Notes: generated from the letters alone by a model not told the origin. Shown: positions 34,790 to 43,376, counted from the first letter of the stretch. The stretch: DNA of 47,140 nt from an uncultured Pelagibacteraceae bacterium (GCA_902601785.1 CACKOH010000008.1:1-47140), one strand, 5' to 3'. Translations and numbers: made by a program.

Positions 34790-35065
34790 ATGCCAAAAGA
34801 TCCGTTAAAAACTCGCCTAGAGATTGCAAAAAACAAAGTTTCTAAGAAAAATCTTTTTGATAAAAAAAGTAATCCCTCACCTATTGGAACAGCCTTTAAA
34901 TTAAGCACTGAACTGGTCGCTGCAGTTGCTGTAGGGACAATTATTGGGTTTATTTTTGATAAGACCTTTGGTACTAAACCCTGGTTTATATTAATATTTT
35001 TTTTTGTGGGAGTAGTTGCCGGAATAACGAACGTAATTAGATCTGCAAAAAATATGCAAAAATAA
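34790..35065 (+). CDS. atpI: ATP synthase accessory protein AtpI/AtpZ
   Basis: The 91-residue protein has a charged N-terminus and two membrane helices (about 38-58 and 64-82). The family pattern TELVAAVAVGTIIGFIFDKT, PWFILIFFFVG and AGITNVIR is as in the alphaproteobacterial AtpI/AtpZ proteins that precede atpB. It assists c-ring assembly or magnesium supply in other bacteria. It begins 9 bases after smc and 6 bases before atpB. Confidence 0.88.
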   Translation: MPKDPLKTRLEIAKNKVSKKNLFDKKSNPSPIGTAFKLSTELVAAVAVGTIIGFIFDKTFGTKPWFILIFFFVGVVAGITNVIRSAKNMQK

Positions 35066-35071
35066 ATACTT

Positions 35072-35806
35072 ATGGCAGCAAATCCTATGTCACAATTTGA
35101 TGTATATCGAATTGGACCTGAAATAAAAGTTGGAGCATTTGATATATCTTTTACTAACGCCAGTTTGTTTATGATTATTAGTACAGTTTCGATTTTACTT
35201 GTGTTTAACTTAGGCTCAAAAAGAAATTCCGTATTACCAAATAAAATACAACTACTAGCAGAGCTTAGTTATACATTTGTTGCAAAAATGATAAGTGATA
35301 CAGCTGGATCAAAAGCAAAACCCTATTTTGCGTTTATATTTTCTTTATTCATGTTTGTTCTCTTTTGTAACATGTTTGGTATGATTCCTTACACATTTAC
35401 TGTAACAAGTCATATAATCGTTACATTTATTTTGGCAGCATTTATTTTTATTGGGGTAACTCTCATTGGCTTTATTAAGCATGGTTTTGGTTACCTAAAA
35501 TTATTTGTCCCTAGCGGGGTACCAGCTGTGCTACTACCCTTAATAGTAGTCATAGAAATTATATCTTATTTAAGTAGACCAATTAGTTTATCAGTTCGAT
35601 TATTTGCGAATATGATGGCTGGTCACACAATGATGAAAGTTTTCGGAGGCTTTGTGATAAGTCTTGGATTAGTCGGTGGTTGGCTTCCACTGAGTTTTTC
35701 GGTTGCATTAACAGGTTTAGAGATCTTAGTTGCTTTTCTTCAAGCTTATGTTTTTGCAATCTTAACCTGCATCTATTTAAATGATGCATTAAATTTACAC
35801 CATTAA
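35072..35806 (+). CDS. atpB: ATP synthase F0 subunit a
   Basis: Subunit a forms the proton half-channels against the c-ring. The 244-residue membrane protein has the conserved helix SRPISLSVRLFANMMAGH with the essential Arg176, the NMFGMIPYTFT block and a C-terminal LEILVAFLQAYVFAIL helix. Length is typical of alphaproteobacteria. Only F0 genes are present in this window; the F1 genes (atpHAGDC) are not here, which matches the split F0/F1 operons of alphaproteobacteria. Confidence 0.97.
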   Translation: MAANPMSQFDVYRIGPEIKVGAFDISFTNASLFMIISTVSILLVFNLGSKRNSVLPNKIQLLAELSYTFVAKMISDTAGSKAKPYFAFIFSLFMFVLFCNMFGMIPYTFTVTSHIIVTFILAAFIFIGVTLIGFIKHGFGYLKLFVPSGVPAVLLPLIVVIEIISYLSRPISLSVRLFANMMAGHTMMKVFGGFVISLGLVGGWLPLSFSVALTGLEILVAFLQAYVFAILTCIYLNDALNLHH

Positions 35807-35813
35807 TTAACCA

Positions 35814-35819
35814 AGGAGG
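35814..35819 (+). promoter_or_regulatory. Strong Shine-Dalgarno site of atpE
   Basis: A perfect AGGAGG stands 5 bases before the atpE ATG. Most genes in this window lack a clear ribosome binding site, so this one stands out. It fits the need for many c subunits per ATP synthase from a shared operon mRNA. Confidence 0.85.
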
Positions 35820-35824
35820 AAATA

Positions 35825-36052
35825 ATGGAATTAGAAGCGGCAAAAATGATCGGAGCTGGTTTAGCAGCAATTGCTTTAGCAGGTGCCGGTGTAGGTATCG
35901 GAATAATTTTTGGAAATTATTTGTCTGGAGCGATGAGAAATCCATCTGCAGCACAAAAACAGTTTCCTAATTTGCTTTTAGGTTTCGCTCTAGCGGAAGC
36001 TACGGGATTATTTGGATTAGTAGTTGCATTAATCATTTTATTTGCGTTTTAA
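35825..36052 (+). CDS. atpE: ATP synthase F0 subunit c
   Basis: The 75-residue hairpin has two membrane helices joined by the polar loop MRNPSAA. The first helix contains the GAGVGIGIIFG packing pattern; the second carries the proton-binding Glu58 (GFALAEATGLFGLV). The residue after the Glu is Ala rather than the Ser/Thr expected of sodium-binding c-rings, which points to proton coupling. It has the strongest ribosome binding site of the operon. The b' ATG follows 4 bases after the stop. Confidence 0.97.
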   Translation: MELEAAKMIGAGLAAIALAGAGVGIGIIFGNYLSGAMRNPSAAQKQFPNLLLGFALAEATGLFGLVVALIILFAF

Positions 36053-36056
36053 ATTA

Positions 36057-36647
36057 ATGATTAAAAAAATATATTTTCAGTCGATATTTTTTAGCTTCTT
36101 ATTTTTTAAAGGAGCTTTTGCAGCTGAAAGCGGAGGTATGCCTCAATTAAATCCTGAGTTTTGGATCTCTCAAATTTTTTGGTTAATACTTACTTTTGGA
36201 ACTATGTATGTTGTTTTGTCAAAATTCATACTGCCAAAAATTAGTAATAATTTAGAGTCGAGAAAATCTCAAATTTTAGAAAATATTGAGGCCGCAGAAA
36301 AACAAAGAGAAGATAGTGAGGCTAAGCGTAAGGAATATGATGAAATTATATTAAAGACCAAGAGTGAGGCTAAAACTATGTTTAATCAAACAAGAGAAAA
36401 GGCGCTAAAAGATATAATGGCTAAAAAAGAAGTTTTAGATCAGCAAATTGATGATGAAATTAATAAAGCTGAAAAAGAAATAGAAGCTTTAAGAGCTAGC
36501 GCTCCAGATAAAATAAATAAAATAGCAATTGAAACTTCTTCAGAGCTTTTAGAAAAGTTAATTGGTTTTGGCGTAAACAGTAGTAGCATATCTGCAATTG
36601 TTGATGATCTATCAAAAAGAAATGGGGATAAATATTATGGCAATTGA
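36057..36647 (+). CDS. atpF': ATP synthase F0 subunit b'
   Basis: The 196-residue b' stator subunit has a signal-peptide-like N-terminus (MIKKIYFQSIFFSFLFFKGA, ending FAAE), then the membrane anchor ISQIFWLILTFGTMYVVLSK with the family's PQLNPEFW lead-in. A long charged helix follows that binds F1 and pairs with subunit b. A TTG at 36042 is in frame but lies inside atpE, so ATG 36057 is taken. Paired b and b' genes are typical of photosynthetic bacteria and alphaproteobacteria. It overlaps atpF by 11 bases. Confidence 0.92.
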   Translation: MIKKIYFQSIFFSFLFFKGAFAAESGGMPQLNPEFWISQIFWLILTFGTMYVVLSKFILPKISNNLESRKSQILENIEAAEKQREDSEAKRKEYDEIILKTKSEAKTMFNQTREKALKDIMAKKEVLDQQIDDEINKAEKEIEALRASAPDKINKIAIETSSELLEKLIGFGVNSSSISAIVDDLSKRNGDKYYGN

Positions 36648-37134
36648 TGCAACATTTTGGGTAGCAGTATCATTTGTAATCTTTTTTGGTGCTTTAATTT
36701 ATTTAAAGATTCCACAAAAAGTTTCTCAAATCTTAGATAAGATGATCTCTGATATTAAAAATGAAATTAATGAGAGTGAAAAATTAAGAACTGAAGCAAA
36801 AAATTTGCTAGATAATGCGCAAAAAAAATTAGATACCGCTCAAACGGTTAGTAATGACATTTTAGATCGCGCAAAAAAAGATTCAGATAGATTAGTAATA
36901 GAATTGAACGATAAATTCCATAAATCTTCTGAGATCAAAAAAAATCTTGCTGAAAATAAAATAAGTCAAATGAAAGAAGCAGCTATAAAGGAGATAAAAG
37001 ATGCTTCAATTAAAATAGCAGTAGACTCAGTTAAAAAAATAATATCCACATCAGTAGATAAATCAAAACTCGATGCAGTATTTCAAAAAAATTTGGATGA
37101 GACTAAAGAGCAGCTAAAAAAAATTAGCTCATAA
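36637..37134 (+). CDS. atpF: ATP synthase F0 subunit b
   Basis: The 165-residue stator subunit starts MAIDATFWVAVSFVIFFGAL, a single N-terminal membrane helix. A long alternating-charge helix follows (EINESEKLRTEAKNLLDNAQ and beyond) that dimerises with b'. A longer frame begins at 36598, inside b', but the ATG at 36637 gives the standard N-terminus. It is the last gene of the F0 group; crtI follows after 39 bases on the same strand. Confidence 0.93.
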   Translation: MAIDATFWVAVSFVIFFGALIYLKIPQKVSQILDKMISDIKNEINESEKLRTEAKNLLDNAQKKLDTAQTVSNDILDRAKKDSDRLVIELNDKFHKSSEIKKNLAENKISQMKEAAIKEIKDASIKIAVDSVKKIISTSVDKSKLDAVFQKNLDETKEQLKKISS

Positions 37135-37173
37135 TACACTTACATTTTCCCAAAAAAACTATAAATTATTAAT
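37135..37173 (+). promoter_or_regulatory. atpF-crtI spacer
   Basis: These 39 bases are the widest gap in the 12.7-kb plus-strand run from DUF721 to rnhA. No terminator hairpin is visible. A TATAAA hexamer (37160-37165) with TTACAT 14 bases upstream is a weak promoter candidate for the retinal genes. Read-through from the ATP synthase genes is equally possible. Confidence 0.3.
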
Positions 37174-38634
37174 ATGAATTCTATAGTGATTGGATCTGGA
37201 TTTGGAGGAATAGCTGCAGCTTTACGCCTAAAGGCAAAAGGACATCAAGTTAAATTAATTGAAAAACATCCTGATCTAGGTGGTAGAGCCAGAGTATTTA
37301 AGAAAAATGGTTTTATATTTGATGGTGGCCCGACTGTAATTACTGCACCTTACTTAATTAACGAGTTGTTTGAATTATTTAAAAAGGACCCAAAAAACTA
37401 CATTGAGTTATCTCCACTTAAAATTTGGTACCAATTTATTTTTGAGGATAAATCTAAATTTAATTATTCTGGTGATGAAGCTAATATGGTTAAACAAATA
37501 GAGGATATAAGCAAAGATGATGTTGAAGGATATCAAAAATTAGTAAGTTTTACCAAAAAGATTTTTGATAAAGGGTTTACAGAGTTAGCAGATGTTCCTT
37601 TTGACAAACCTTTTGTAATGATGAAACAACTTCCAGCGCTACTTAAACTTAAAAGCTATAAATCAGTTTATTCGTTGGTATCCTCATTTATAAAAAATGA
37701 AAAATTAAGAAGAGTGCTCAGTATGCATCCACTATTGGTAGGAGGTAATCCATTCACCACTACTTCAATTTATGGACTAATACTTTACTTAGAGAAAAAA
37801 TGGGGAATCCATTATTCTATGGGGGGCACAGGAAATATTATTAAAGGTCTAGAAAAACTTATGCTTGAAGAGGGAATTGATGTAATCAAAAATAGAGAAG
37901 TTACTGAAATCATTTCAAAAAGTAATAAAATTACTGGTATTAAATTAAATAACCAAGAAATCATTAAGGCTGAAAACGTTGTTTGTAACGCAGATCCACC
38001 AGCTTTTTATGAAAAAATGTTAAAAAAAAATAGTCAAGGCTCTTTTATTTTTAATTGGAAAAAGAAAAGAATGGAATATTCAATGGGTCTTTTCGTTTAC
38101 TATTTTGGAACAAAAAAGATTTATGAAGATGTTGAGCATCATACAATTAAGTTTGGAAATAAATACAAAGAACATCTGGAAGATATTTTTAATAATAAAA
38201 AATTAAATAACGATATTAGCTATTATCTCCACAGACCCTCGGCAACTGACAAGTCAATGGCACCGGAGGGAAATGACTGTTTTTATGTTCTAGTACCAGT
38301 TCCAAATAATCAATCTAAAATTGATTGGCAAACTGAAGGTGAAAACATGAAAAATTTAGTAATTGATAAAATGGAAAAAGATTTAATGCCAAATCTTAGA
38401 GAAAATATTGTGGCTGATTTTTATTTAACCCCAGATTATTTTGAAAAAGAGTTAAACACAAAATTTGGATCTGGATTTTCAATTCAGCCTAAATTCACTC
38501 AATCTGCATATTTTAGATTCCATAATAAATCTGAAATTTATGATGGACTTTATTTTGTTGGAGCTGGAACGCACCCAGGAGCTGGGGTGCCTGGAGTGTT
38601 ATCATCAGCAAAAGTCTTGGATAAACTGCTTTAA
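37174..38634 (+). CDS. crtI: Phytoene desaturase
   Basis: CrtI converts phytoene to lycopene by successive desaturations. The 486-residue flavoprotein has the dinucleotide-binding start VIGSGFGGIAAALRLKAKGH followed by IEKHPDLGGRARVF and the FDGGPTVITAPY block. The C-terminal bacterial-type carotenoid oxidoreductase signature is present (YFVGAGTHPGAGVPGVLSSA). Order crtI-crtB-crtY-blh with 1- and 14-base overlaps marks a retinal operon. crtE (geranylgeranyl diphosphate synthase) is not in the window. Confidence 0.96.
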   Translation: MNSIVIGSGFGGIAAALRLKAKGHQVKLIEKHPDLGGRARVFKKNGFIFDGGPTVITAPYLINELFELFKKDPKNYIELSPLKIWYQFIFEDKSKFNYSGDEANMVKQIEDISKDDVEGYQKLVSFTKKIFDKGFTELADVPFDKPFVMMKQLPALLKLKSYKSVYSLVSSFIKNEKLRRVLSMHPLLVGGNPFTTTSIYGLILYLEKKWGIHYSMGGTGNIIKGLEKLMLEEGIDVIKNREVTEIISKSNKITGIKLNNQEIIKAENVVCNADPPAFYEKMLKKNSQGSFIFNWKKKRMEYSMGLFVYYFGTKKIYEDVEHHTIKFGNKYKEHLEDIFNNKKLNNDISYYLHRPSATDKSMAPEGNDCFYVLVPVPNNQSKIDWQTEGENMKNLVIDKMEKDLMPNLRENIVADFYLTPDYFEKELNTKFGSGFSIQPKFTQSAYFRFHNKSEIYDGLYFVGAGTHPGAGVPGVLSSAKVLDKLL

Positions 38635-39485
38635 TGTCTGCTAAAAATTATCTAGCAACATATGCAAAATCTTTTAATTGGGCTGGTTTTTTTCTACCAA
38701 AAAATACTTACAAAAAATGTTCAGCCCTTTACGATTTTTGCAGAGTAGCTGATAACATTGCAGATGATGAAAATACTATTACAGTTAAAAAAGAGAAATT
38801 TAAAAAATTTAAAGATAATTTTGAAAATAAAAATTTCAACGATCCAATAATTAAAAATATTTGGGATCTTATTTCTGAATATAATATTTCAATTACAATT
38901 ATTCATGATTTACTTGATGGTATCAATTCAGATATCAAAGAACAGGTAAAGTTAACTACAGAAAAAGAATTATTAATATACTCTTATCGTGTAGCAGGTA
39001 CTGTAGGACTAATGATGGCCAAAATACTAAAAGTAAATAAAAAAAATTCTTTAAAGTCTGCAATTGATCTTGGTATCGCTATGCAACTAACAAATATTTC
39101 AAGAGACGTAATTGAAGATTTTAATAATAACAGGGTCTACATTGATCAAAATTTTGAAAATATAAAATCTACAATTGAATTATCAGAAAAATTTTATGAA
39201 AATTCTTTTTACTCAATTAAAGAAATACCCTTAAGTTTTAGATTTTCTATTTTAGTTGCAAGAAGAGTTTATAGAAAAATTGGTTATAAAATTTTAAACA
39301 AAAAAAACTTTGAAAATTATAAAAAATCAGGAAAAATTTATGTCAATAATGTAGAAAAAATAGTTGAGACACTACTCTCAATAATTGATTTACTTAAACT
39401 TGTATTAACCAATAATAATGATGATAATATTGATCATGACCATTATTTAATTAATGAAGAAATTAAATTAGATGAGAGAATTTGA
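38634..39485 (+). CDS. crtB: Phytoene synthase
   Basis: CrtB condenses two geranylgeranyl diphosphates to phytoene. The 283-residue protein has both Asp-rich magnesium motifs: Asp40-Asp44 in CRVADNIADDE and Asp158-Asp162 in QLTNISRDVIEDFNNNRVYI. The first sits after the YAKSFNWAGFFLP start typical of squalene/phytoene synthases. The second motif's QLTNIxRD(V)xED wording is typical for phytoene rather than squalene synthase. The ATG shares a base with the crtI stop. Confidence 0.95.
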   Translation: MSAKNYLATYAKSFNWAGFFLPKNTYKKCSALYDFCRVADNIADDENTITVKKEKFKKFKDNFENKNFNDPIIKNIWDLISEYNISITIIHDLLDGINSDIKEQVKLTTEKELLIYSYRVAGTVGLMMAKILKVNKKNSLKSAIDLGIAMQLTNISRDVIEDFNNNRVYIDQNFENIKSTIELSEKFYENSFYSIKEIPLSFRFSILVARRVYRKIGYKILNKKNFENYKKSGKIYVNNVEKIVETLLSIIDLLKLVLTNNNDDNIDHDHYLINEEIKLDERI

Positions 39486-40536
39486 CTATATAATTATTGG
39501 CGGCGGTTGCGCTGGGTTATCTTTGGCATATGAATTAGAAATTCATGAAAAATTCAAAAATAAAACATTAGCAATTATTGAACCTAGAAACGATTATATT
39601 AGAGATAAAACCTGGTCTTTTTGGAAAGTTGCATCTCATAATTTTGAAGATTGTGTAAAGCACAGCTGGAGTAATTTTTCTGTAAATATACCTGATCAAA
39701 CTAAATACATAAAATGTAATAACTCTCCTTATCAAGCTATTGATAGCGGGCTATTTTACCAGAAGATAATCAATACCTTAAAAAAAAATACCAACATTCA
39801 TTTTTTTAAGAATATAAATGAAATCAGTAATGAAAATTCATTTGTGTTCAACAGTGTCAGTGATGTTTCTGATAGTAAAAATGACTTATGGCAACATTTT
39901 TCAGGTATTGAGATTGAAACAAATAAAGATGTTTTTGACGATCAGATATTTAACCTAATGGATTTTGATTGTGAGCAAAGAGACAGTGTACACTTTTTTT
40001 ATACTTTACCATTTTCAAAAAAAAATGCACTTATTGAGACAACATGGATCTCCGATTTAAATCATAAATCAAATCAAGATTATTCAATACAGCTAAAAGA
40101 TTATATTAAAAATAAATTAAAAATTAAAAATTATGAGATTAAATTCAAAGAAACTGGTGCTATCCCATTGTTTCATCCACAAAATATAAAAAAAATAAAT
40201 CAGATGGAAATTGGTACAGCAGGAGGTATGACCAGATTAAGCACTGGATATACTTTCATGAATATTCAGAGCCAAAGCAAATATATTAGAGAAAATTTTG
40301 AAAATATTCAAAAAGTAAATAATTTTACCGTAAATTCAAAATATAATTTTTTAGATAATATATTTTTAAAAGTATTAAAAAAAAATTCAGAAAAAATGCC
40401 AGAGATATTCTTTAAAATGTTTAATTGTTCTCCAAGCACAGTTATCAATTTTTTATCAAATAAAAGTAATATCTATGAGGACTTCTCTATTATTTTAAAG
40501 ATGCCAAAACTGGTTTTTTTGAGGGAATTGCTCTGA
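39472..40536 (+). CDS. crtY: Lycopene beta-cyclase
   Basis: CrtY closes both ends of lycopene to give beta-carotene. The 354-residue flavoprotein has the DYIIIGGGCAGLSLAYEL nucleotide loop, RDKTWSFW (the CrtY-type W.FW motif), the internal FSGIEIETNKDVFD segment, a FYTLPFSKKNALIETTW block, and GTAGGMTRLSTGYTFMNIQ near the C-terminus. It is slightly shorter than the usual 380. It overlaps crtB by 14 bases, and blh follows 1 base after its stop. Confidence 0.94.
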   Translation: MREFDYIIIGGGCAGLSLAYELEIHEKFKNKTLAIIEPRNDYIRDKTWSFWKVASHNFEDCVKHSWSNFSVNIPDQTKYIKCNNSPYQAIDSGLFYQKIINTLKKNTNIHFFKNINEISNENSFVFNSVSDVSDSKNDLWQHFSGIEIETNKDVFDDQIFNLMDFDCEQRDSVHFFYTLPFSKKNALIETTWISDLNHKSNQDYSIQLKDYIKNKLKIKNYEIKFKETGAIPLFHPQNIKKINQMEIGTAGGMTRLSTGYTFMNIQSQSKYIRENFENIQKVNNFTVNSKYNFLDNIFLKVLKKNSEKMPEIFFKMFNCSPSTVINFLSNKSNIYEDFSIILKMPKLVFLRELL

Positions 40537-40537
40537 A

Positions 40538-41473
40538 ATGAAATCTCAAATAAAAAAAATAAATCTAAATCACTCTTTTATTTTTTTTTTATTTTGTAAT
40601 ATATTTTCAGTAATAGTCTTTAAATTTAGTGATTTAAATATATCAAGCTTATTTTGTTTGCTACTTATATTAACCATAGGTGTTTCTCATGGAGCCCTAG
40701 ATCATTTAAAAGGTAAAAAACTTATTTCAATTTTAAATATTAAAAAATTTTATATTTTTTATTTAATTTACTCACTTATGGCTCTCTCAGTTATATTCAT
40801 ATGGACTATTGTGCCAGCTATTACTTTAATAATTTTTTTGGCTGTTGCTTCTTTTCATTTTGGTAAAGAAGATACGCAATTTTTAATTAACAAAAACACA
40901 AACTTAACTTCAATACTTTATTTTTTTAGAGGCTTGTTAGTTATTGTTATTCCTTTGTACTTCAATTTTGATGAGACAGTTACAATATTTAAAATGTTAC
41001 TAATCGATAATGAACAATTTTACTCAGGTTTAAGTTTTATTGAAAAGTATAAAATAATTGAAATAGCTATTAGTTTAAGTGTGCTATCAAGCATCATTTT
41101 ATTTTTAAGCGAATTTAATATCAAAAAATTTGCAATTTTTTTAGATTTTTTCTCAATTATAATTTTGAATTATTACCTATCACCCCTAGTTGCGTTTACT
41201 ATTTACTTTTGTTTTTTACACTCTATTAGGCATACTATTTCACTTGCTATAGAAATGGATAATTCCAATCTAAAAAATGGTTTAAAATTATTTGCTCTAA
41301 AAGCTTTTCCGTTAACAGTTTTGACTGTTATTTTCTCTTTGATTGGTCTTTATTTCCTTAATAATGTCTATGAATTAAATAGCGCAATATTAAAAATAAT
41401 TTTTATAGGTTTGGCGTCTTTAACCTTTCCACATATATTGCTGGAATATTTTTTAGAAAAAAATGAAAAATAA
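40538..41473 (+). CDS. blh: Beta-carotene 15,15'-dioxygenase, Brp/Blh family
   Basis: Blh cleaves beta-carotene into two retinals, the chromophore of proteorhodopsin. The 311-residue membrane protein has about eight hydrophobic segments. The iron-ligand histidines are conserved: His51/His56 in VSHGALDHLK, His107 in ASFHFGKED, and His228/His232 in FLHSIRHT. It completes the crtIBY-blh set. No rhodopsin gene lies in the window, so the opsin must be encoded elsewhere if present. Its end overlaps ispH by 11 bases. Confidence 0.93.
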   Translation: MKSQIKKINLNHSFIFFLFCNIFSVIVFKFSDLNISSLFCLLLILTIGVSHGALDHLKGKKLISILNIKKFYIFYLIYSLMALSVIFIWTIVPAITLIIFLAVASFHFGKEDTQFLINKNTNLTSILYFFRGLLVIVIPLYFNFDETVTIFKMLLIDNEQFYSGLSFIEKYKIIEIAISLSVLSSIILFLSEFNIKKFAIFLDFFSIIILNYYLSPLVAFTIYFCFLHSIRHTISLAIEMDNSNLKNGLKLFALKAFPLTVLTVIFSLIGLYFLNNVYELNSAILKIIFIGLASLTFPHILLEYFLEKNEK

Positions 41474-42407
41474 AGAATTAAAAATCTTGTTATCTGCACC
41501 ACGTGGATTTTGTGCAGGTGTTGAAAGAGCGATTGAAATTGTTGAAAAATCAATTCAGAAATTTGGCGCTCCAGTTTACGTTCGACATGAAATTGTTCAT
41601 AACAAACATGTTGTTGACGATCTAAAAAATAAAGGAGCTATATTTGTTGAAGAACTTGAAGAAATAAAAGACAAAACAAGACCAGTTATTTTTTCAGCTC
41701 ATGGTGTACCAAAGAAAATACCAGAGGATGCAAAAAACTATAAAATGACTTATGTTGATGCAACATGTCCCTTGGTCTCAAAAGTTCACAGAGAGGCGGA
41801 AAATCTTAATAAAGCAGGCTACCAAATTATTTTAATTGGACACGAAAACCATCCAGAAGTAATTGGAACTATGGGGCAACTTCCAGATAGTACGGTTACG
41901 TTAATACAAAATGAAGATGAAGCTCAAAATTACCATGCTGAAAGAATTGATAAAATTGCTTATATAACTCAGACGACATTATCAGTTGATGACACCAAGG
42001 AAATAATAAAAATCTTAAAAAATAAATATCCAAAAATAAAAGAACCGATGAAGGAAGATATTTGTTATGCCACAACCAATAGGCAGGCTGCAGTTAAGAA
42101 AATTGCAAAACAATGTGAAATGTTTTTTGTAATTGGAAGCAGAAATTCTTCAAACTCAGTAAGGCTGGTAGAAGTTGCAAAAAAATCTGGATGTGAAAAC
42201 TCACACTTAATTCATTCGGAAAGTGAAATTCCATATAATGAAATAGAAAAATTTAATACCATAGGTATTTCGTCAGGTGCGTCAGCTCCAGAAGTTTTAG
42301 TTGAAAATTTCATAAATTCTTTAAAAAATAAATTCACTTTAAAAATAAATGAAGTTGAAATAATAAAAGAAAACGTAGTTTTTAAAGTCCCAAATAAATT
42401 AAATTAG
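41463..42407 (+). CDS. ispH: 4-hydroxy-3-methylbut-2-enyl diphosphate reductase
   Basis: IspH (LytB) makes IPP and DMAPP in the last MEP-pathway step, using a 4Fe-4S cluster. The 314-residue protein has all three cluster cysteines, Cys17 (APRGFCAGVERAI), Cys102 (VDATCPLVSKVH) and Cys201 (ICYATTNRQ). The active-site Glu/His are in GHENHPEVIGTMGQ and the late SSNSVRL/GASAPE motifs are present. It overlaps blh by 11 bases, coupling isoprenoid supply to the carotenoid genes, and abuts thrB without a gap. Confidence 0.97.
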   Translation: MKNKELKILLSAPRGFCAGVERAIEIVEKSIQKFGAPVYVRHEIVHNKHVVDDLKNKGAIFVEELEEIKDKTRPVIFSAHGVPKKIPEDAKNYKMTYVDATCPLVSKVHREAENLNKAGYQIILIGHENHPEVIGTMGQLPDSTVTLIQNEDEAQNYHAERIDKIAYITQTTLSVDDTKEIIKILKNKYPKIKEPMKEDICYATTNRQAAVKKIAKQCEMFFVIGSRNSSNSVRLVEVAKKSGCENSHLIHSESEIPYNEIEKFNTIGISSGASAPEVLVENFINSLKNKFTLKINEVEIIKENVVFKVPNKLN

Positions 42408-43376
42408 ATGGCTGTTTATACAAGAATAGATAAGAATGATATTAAACTTATAAATAATAAGTTTGAAATTGAAAAAATTATTAGCTTTCAAGGTATTAAG
42501 CAAGGAATTGAAAATACTAATTATTTATTAAAATCAAAAAATAAAAAATTTATCTTAACAATTTTTGAAAAAAGAGTTTCCAACAAAGAAGTCCCTTTTT
42601 TTATGAAACTAATGGACAAATTAAATAGTTCTAAAATAAATTGTCCTAAACCTTTAAGAACCAAAGGTGATAACTATCTAATAAAATTAAAAAAAAAGAC
42701 TGCCTGTATCGTATCTTTTTTAGAGGGAAAAGATAAAAAAAAACTCAATATCAAGGATTGTTACACAGTTGGTAAAACTACCGCACAAATGCATTTGGTT
42801 ACTGAAAAACTAAAACTTTATAGAAAAAATTCAATGGGCATTAAAAATCTTAACCCTTTATTAAAAAGTATTAAGTTTAAATATAATAAATTCTCAAAAA
42901 TAGACTTTTTTTTGAAAAATAATTTAAAGAATATTAGTAAGTATTGGCCAAAAAAATTACCAAATGGAATTATTCATGGAGATTTATTTATTGATAATAT
43001 CTTTTTTAAAAAAAATAAACTCTCAGGGATTATAGATTTTTACTTTGCTGGAAATGATTTTTTTATGTATGAAATTGCAATTTGCATTAATGCCTTATGT
43101 TTTGACTTAAAAGGTAAAAAATTTTCAATGAATAAACAGAAAATTAAAGGGTTAATTAAAGGTTATGAGAGTGTAAAGAAAATTTCTTCTAGAGAAAAAA
43201 AAGCTATAAATGTCCTGTGTAGAGGAGCGGCTTTGCGTTACTTGTTAACTAGACTATATGATTATTCTAATACTCCTAAAACAGCTTTGATAAAAATAAA
43301 AAATCCTAACGAGTATTATCAAAAACTACTTACTCATAATAGCTTAAATTCTTATAAAGATTATTTACCCAGATGA
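42408..43376 (+). CDS. thrB: Homoserine kinase (ThrB2, aminoglycoside phosphotransferase fold)
   Basis: The 322-residue kinase phosphorylates homoserine for threonine synthesis. It is the alphaproteobacterial form with a choline-kinase-like fold rather than the GHMP type. It begins MAVYTRIDKNDI and has a FQGIKQGIENTNYLL nucleotide loop, Brenner motif IIHGDLFIDNIFF, and the metal-binding GIIDFYFAGNDFFMYEIAI. It starts right after the ispH stop and overlaps rnhA by 4 bases. thrC lies nearby on the other strand. Confidence 0.93.
   Translation: MAVYTRIDKNDIKLINNKFEIEKIISFQGIKQGIENTNYLLKSKNKKFILTIFEKRVSNKEVPFFMKLMDKLNSSKINCPKPLRTKGDNYLIKLKKKTACIVSFLEGKDKKKLNIKDCYTVGKTTAQMHLVTEKLKLYRKNSMGIKNLNPLLKSIKFKYNKFSKIDFFLKNNLKNISKYWPKKLPNGIIHGDLFIDNIFFKKNKLSGIIDFYFAGNDFFMYEIAICINALCFDLKGKKFSMNKQKIKGLIKGYESVKKISSREKKAINVLCRGAALRYLLTRLYDYSNTPKTALIKIKNPNEYYQKLLTHNSLNSYKDYLPR

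Noticed and set aside
35583-35954. 123-codon open frame on the minus strand opposite atpB and atpE
   Set aside because: It lies wholly opposite two well-conserved ATP synthase genes, has low-complexity Leu/Gln-rich composition and no family resemblance; it is a frame shadow.
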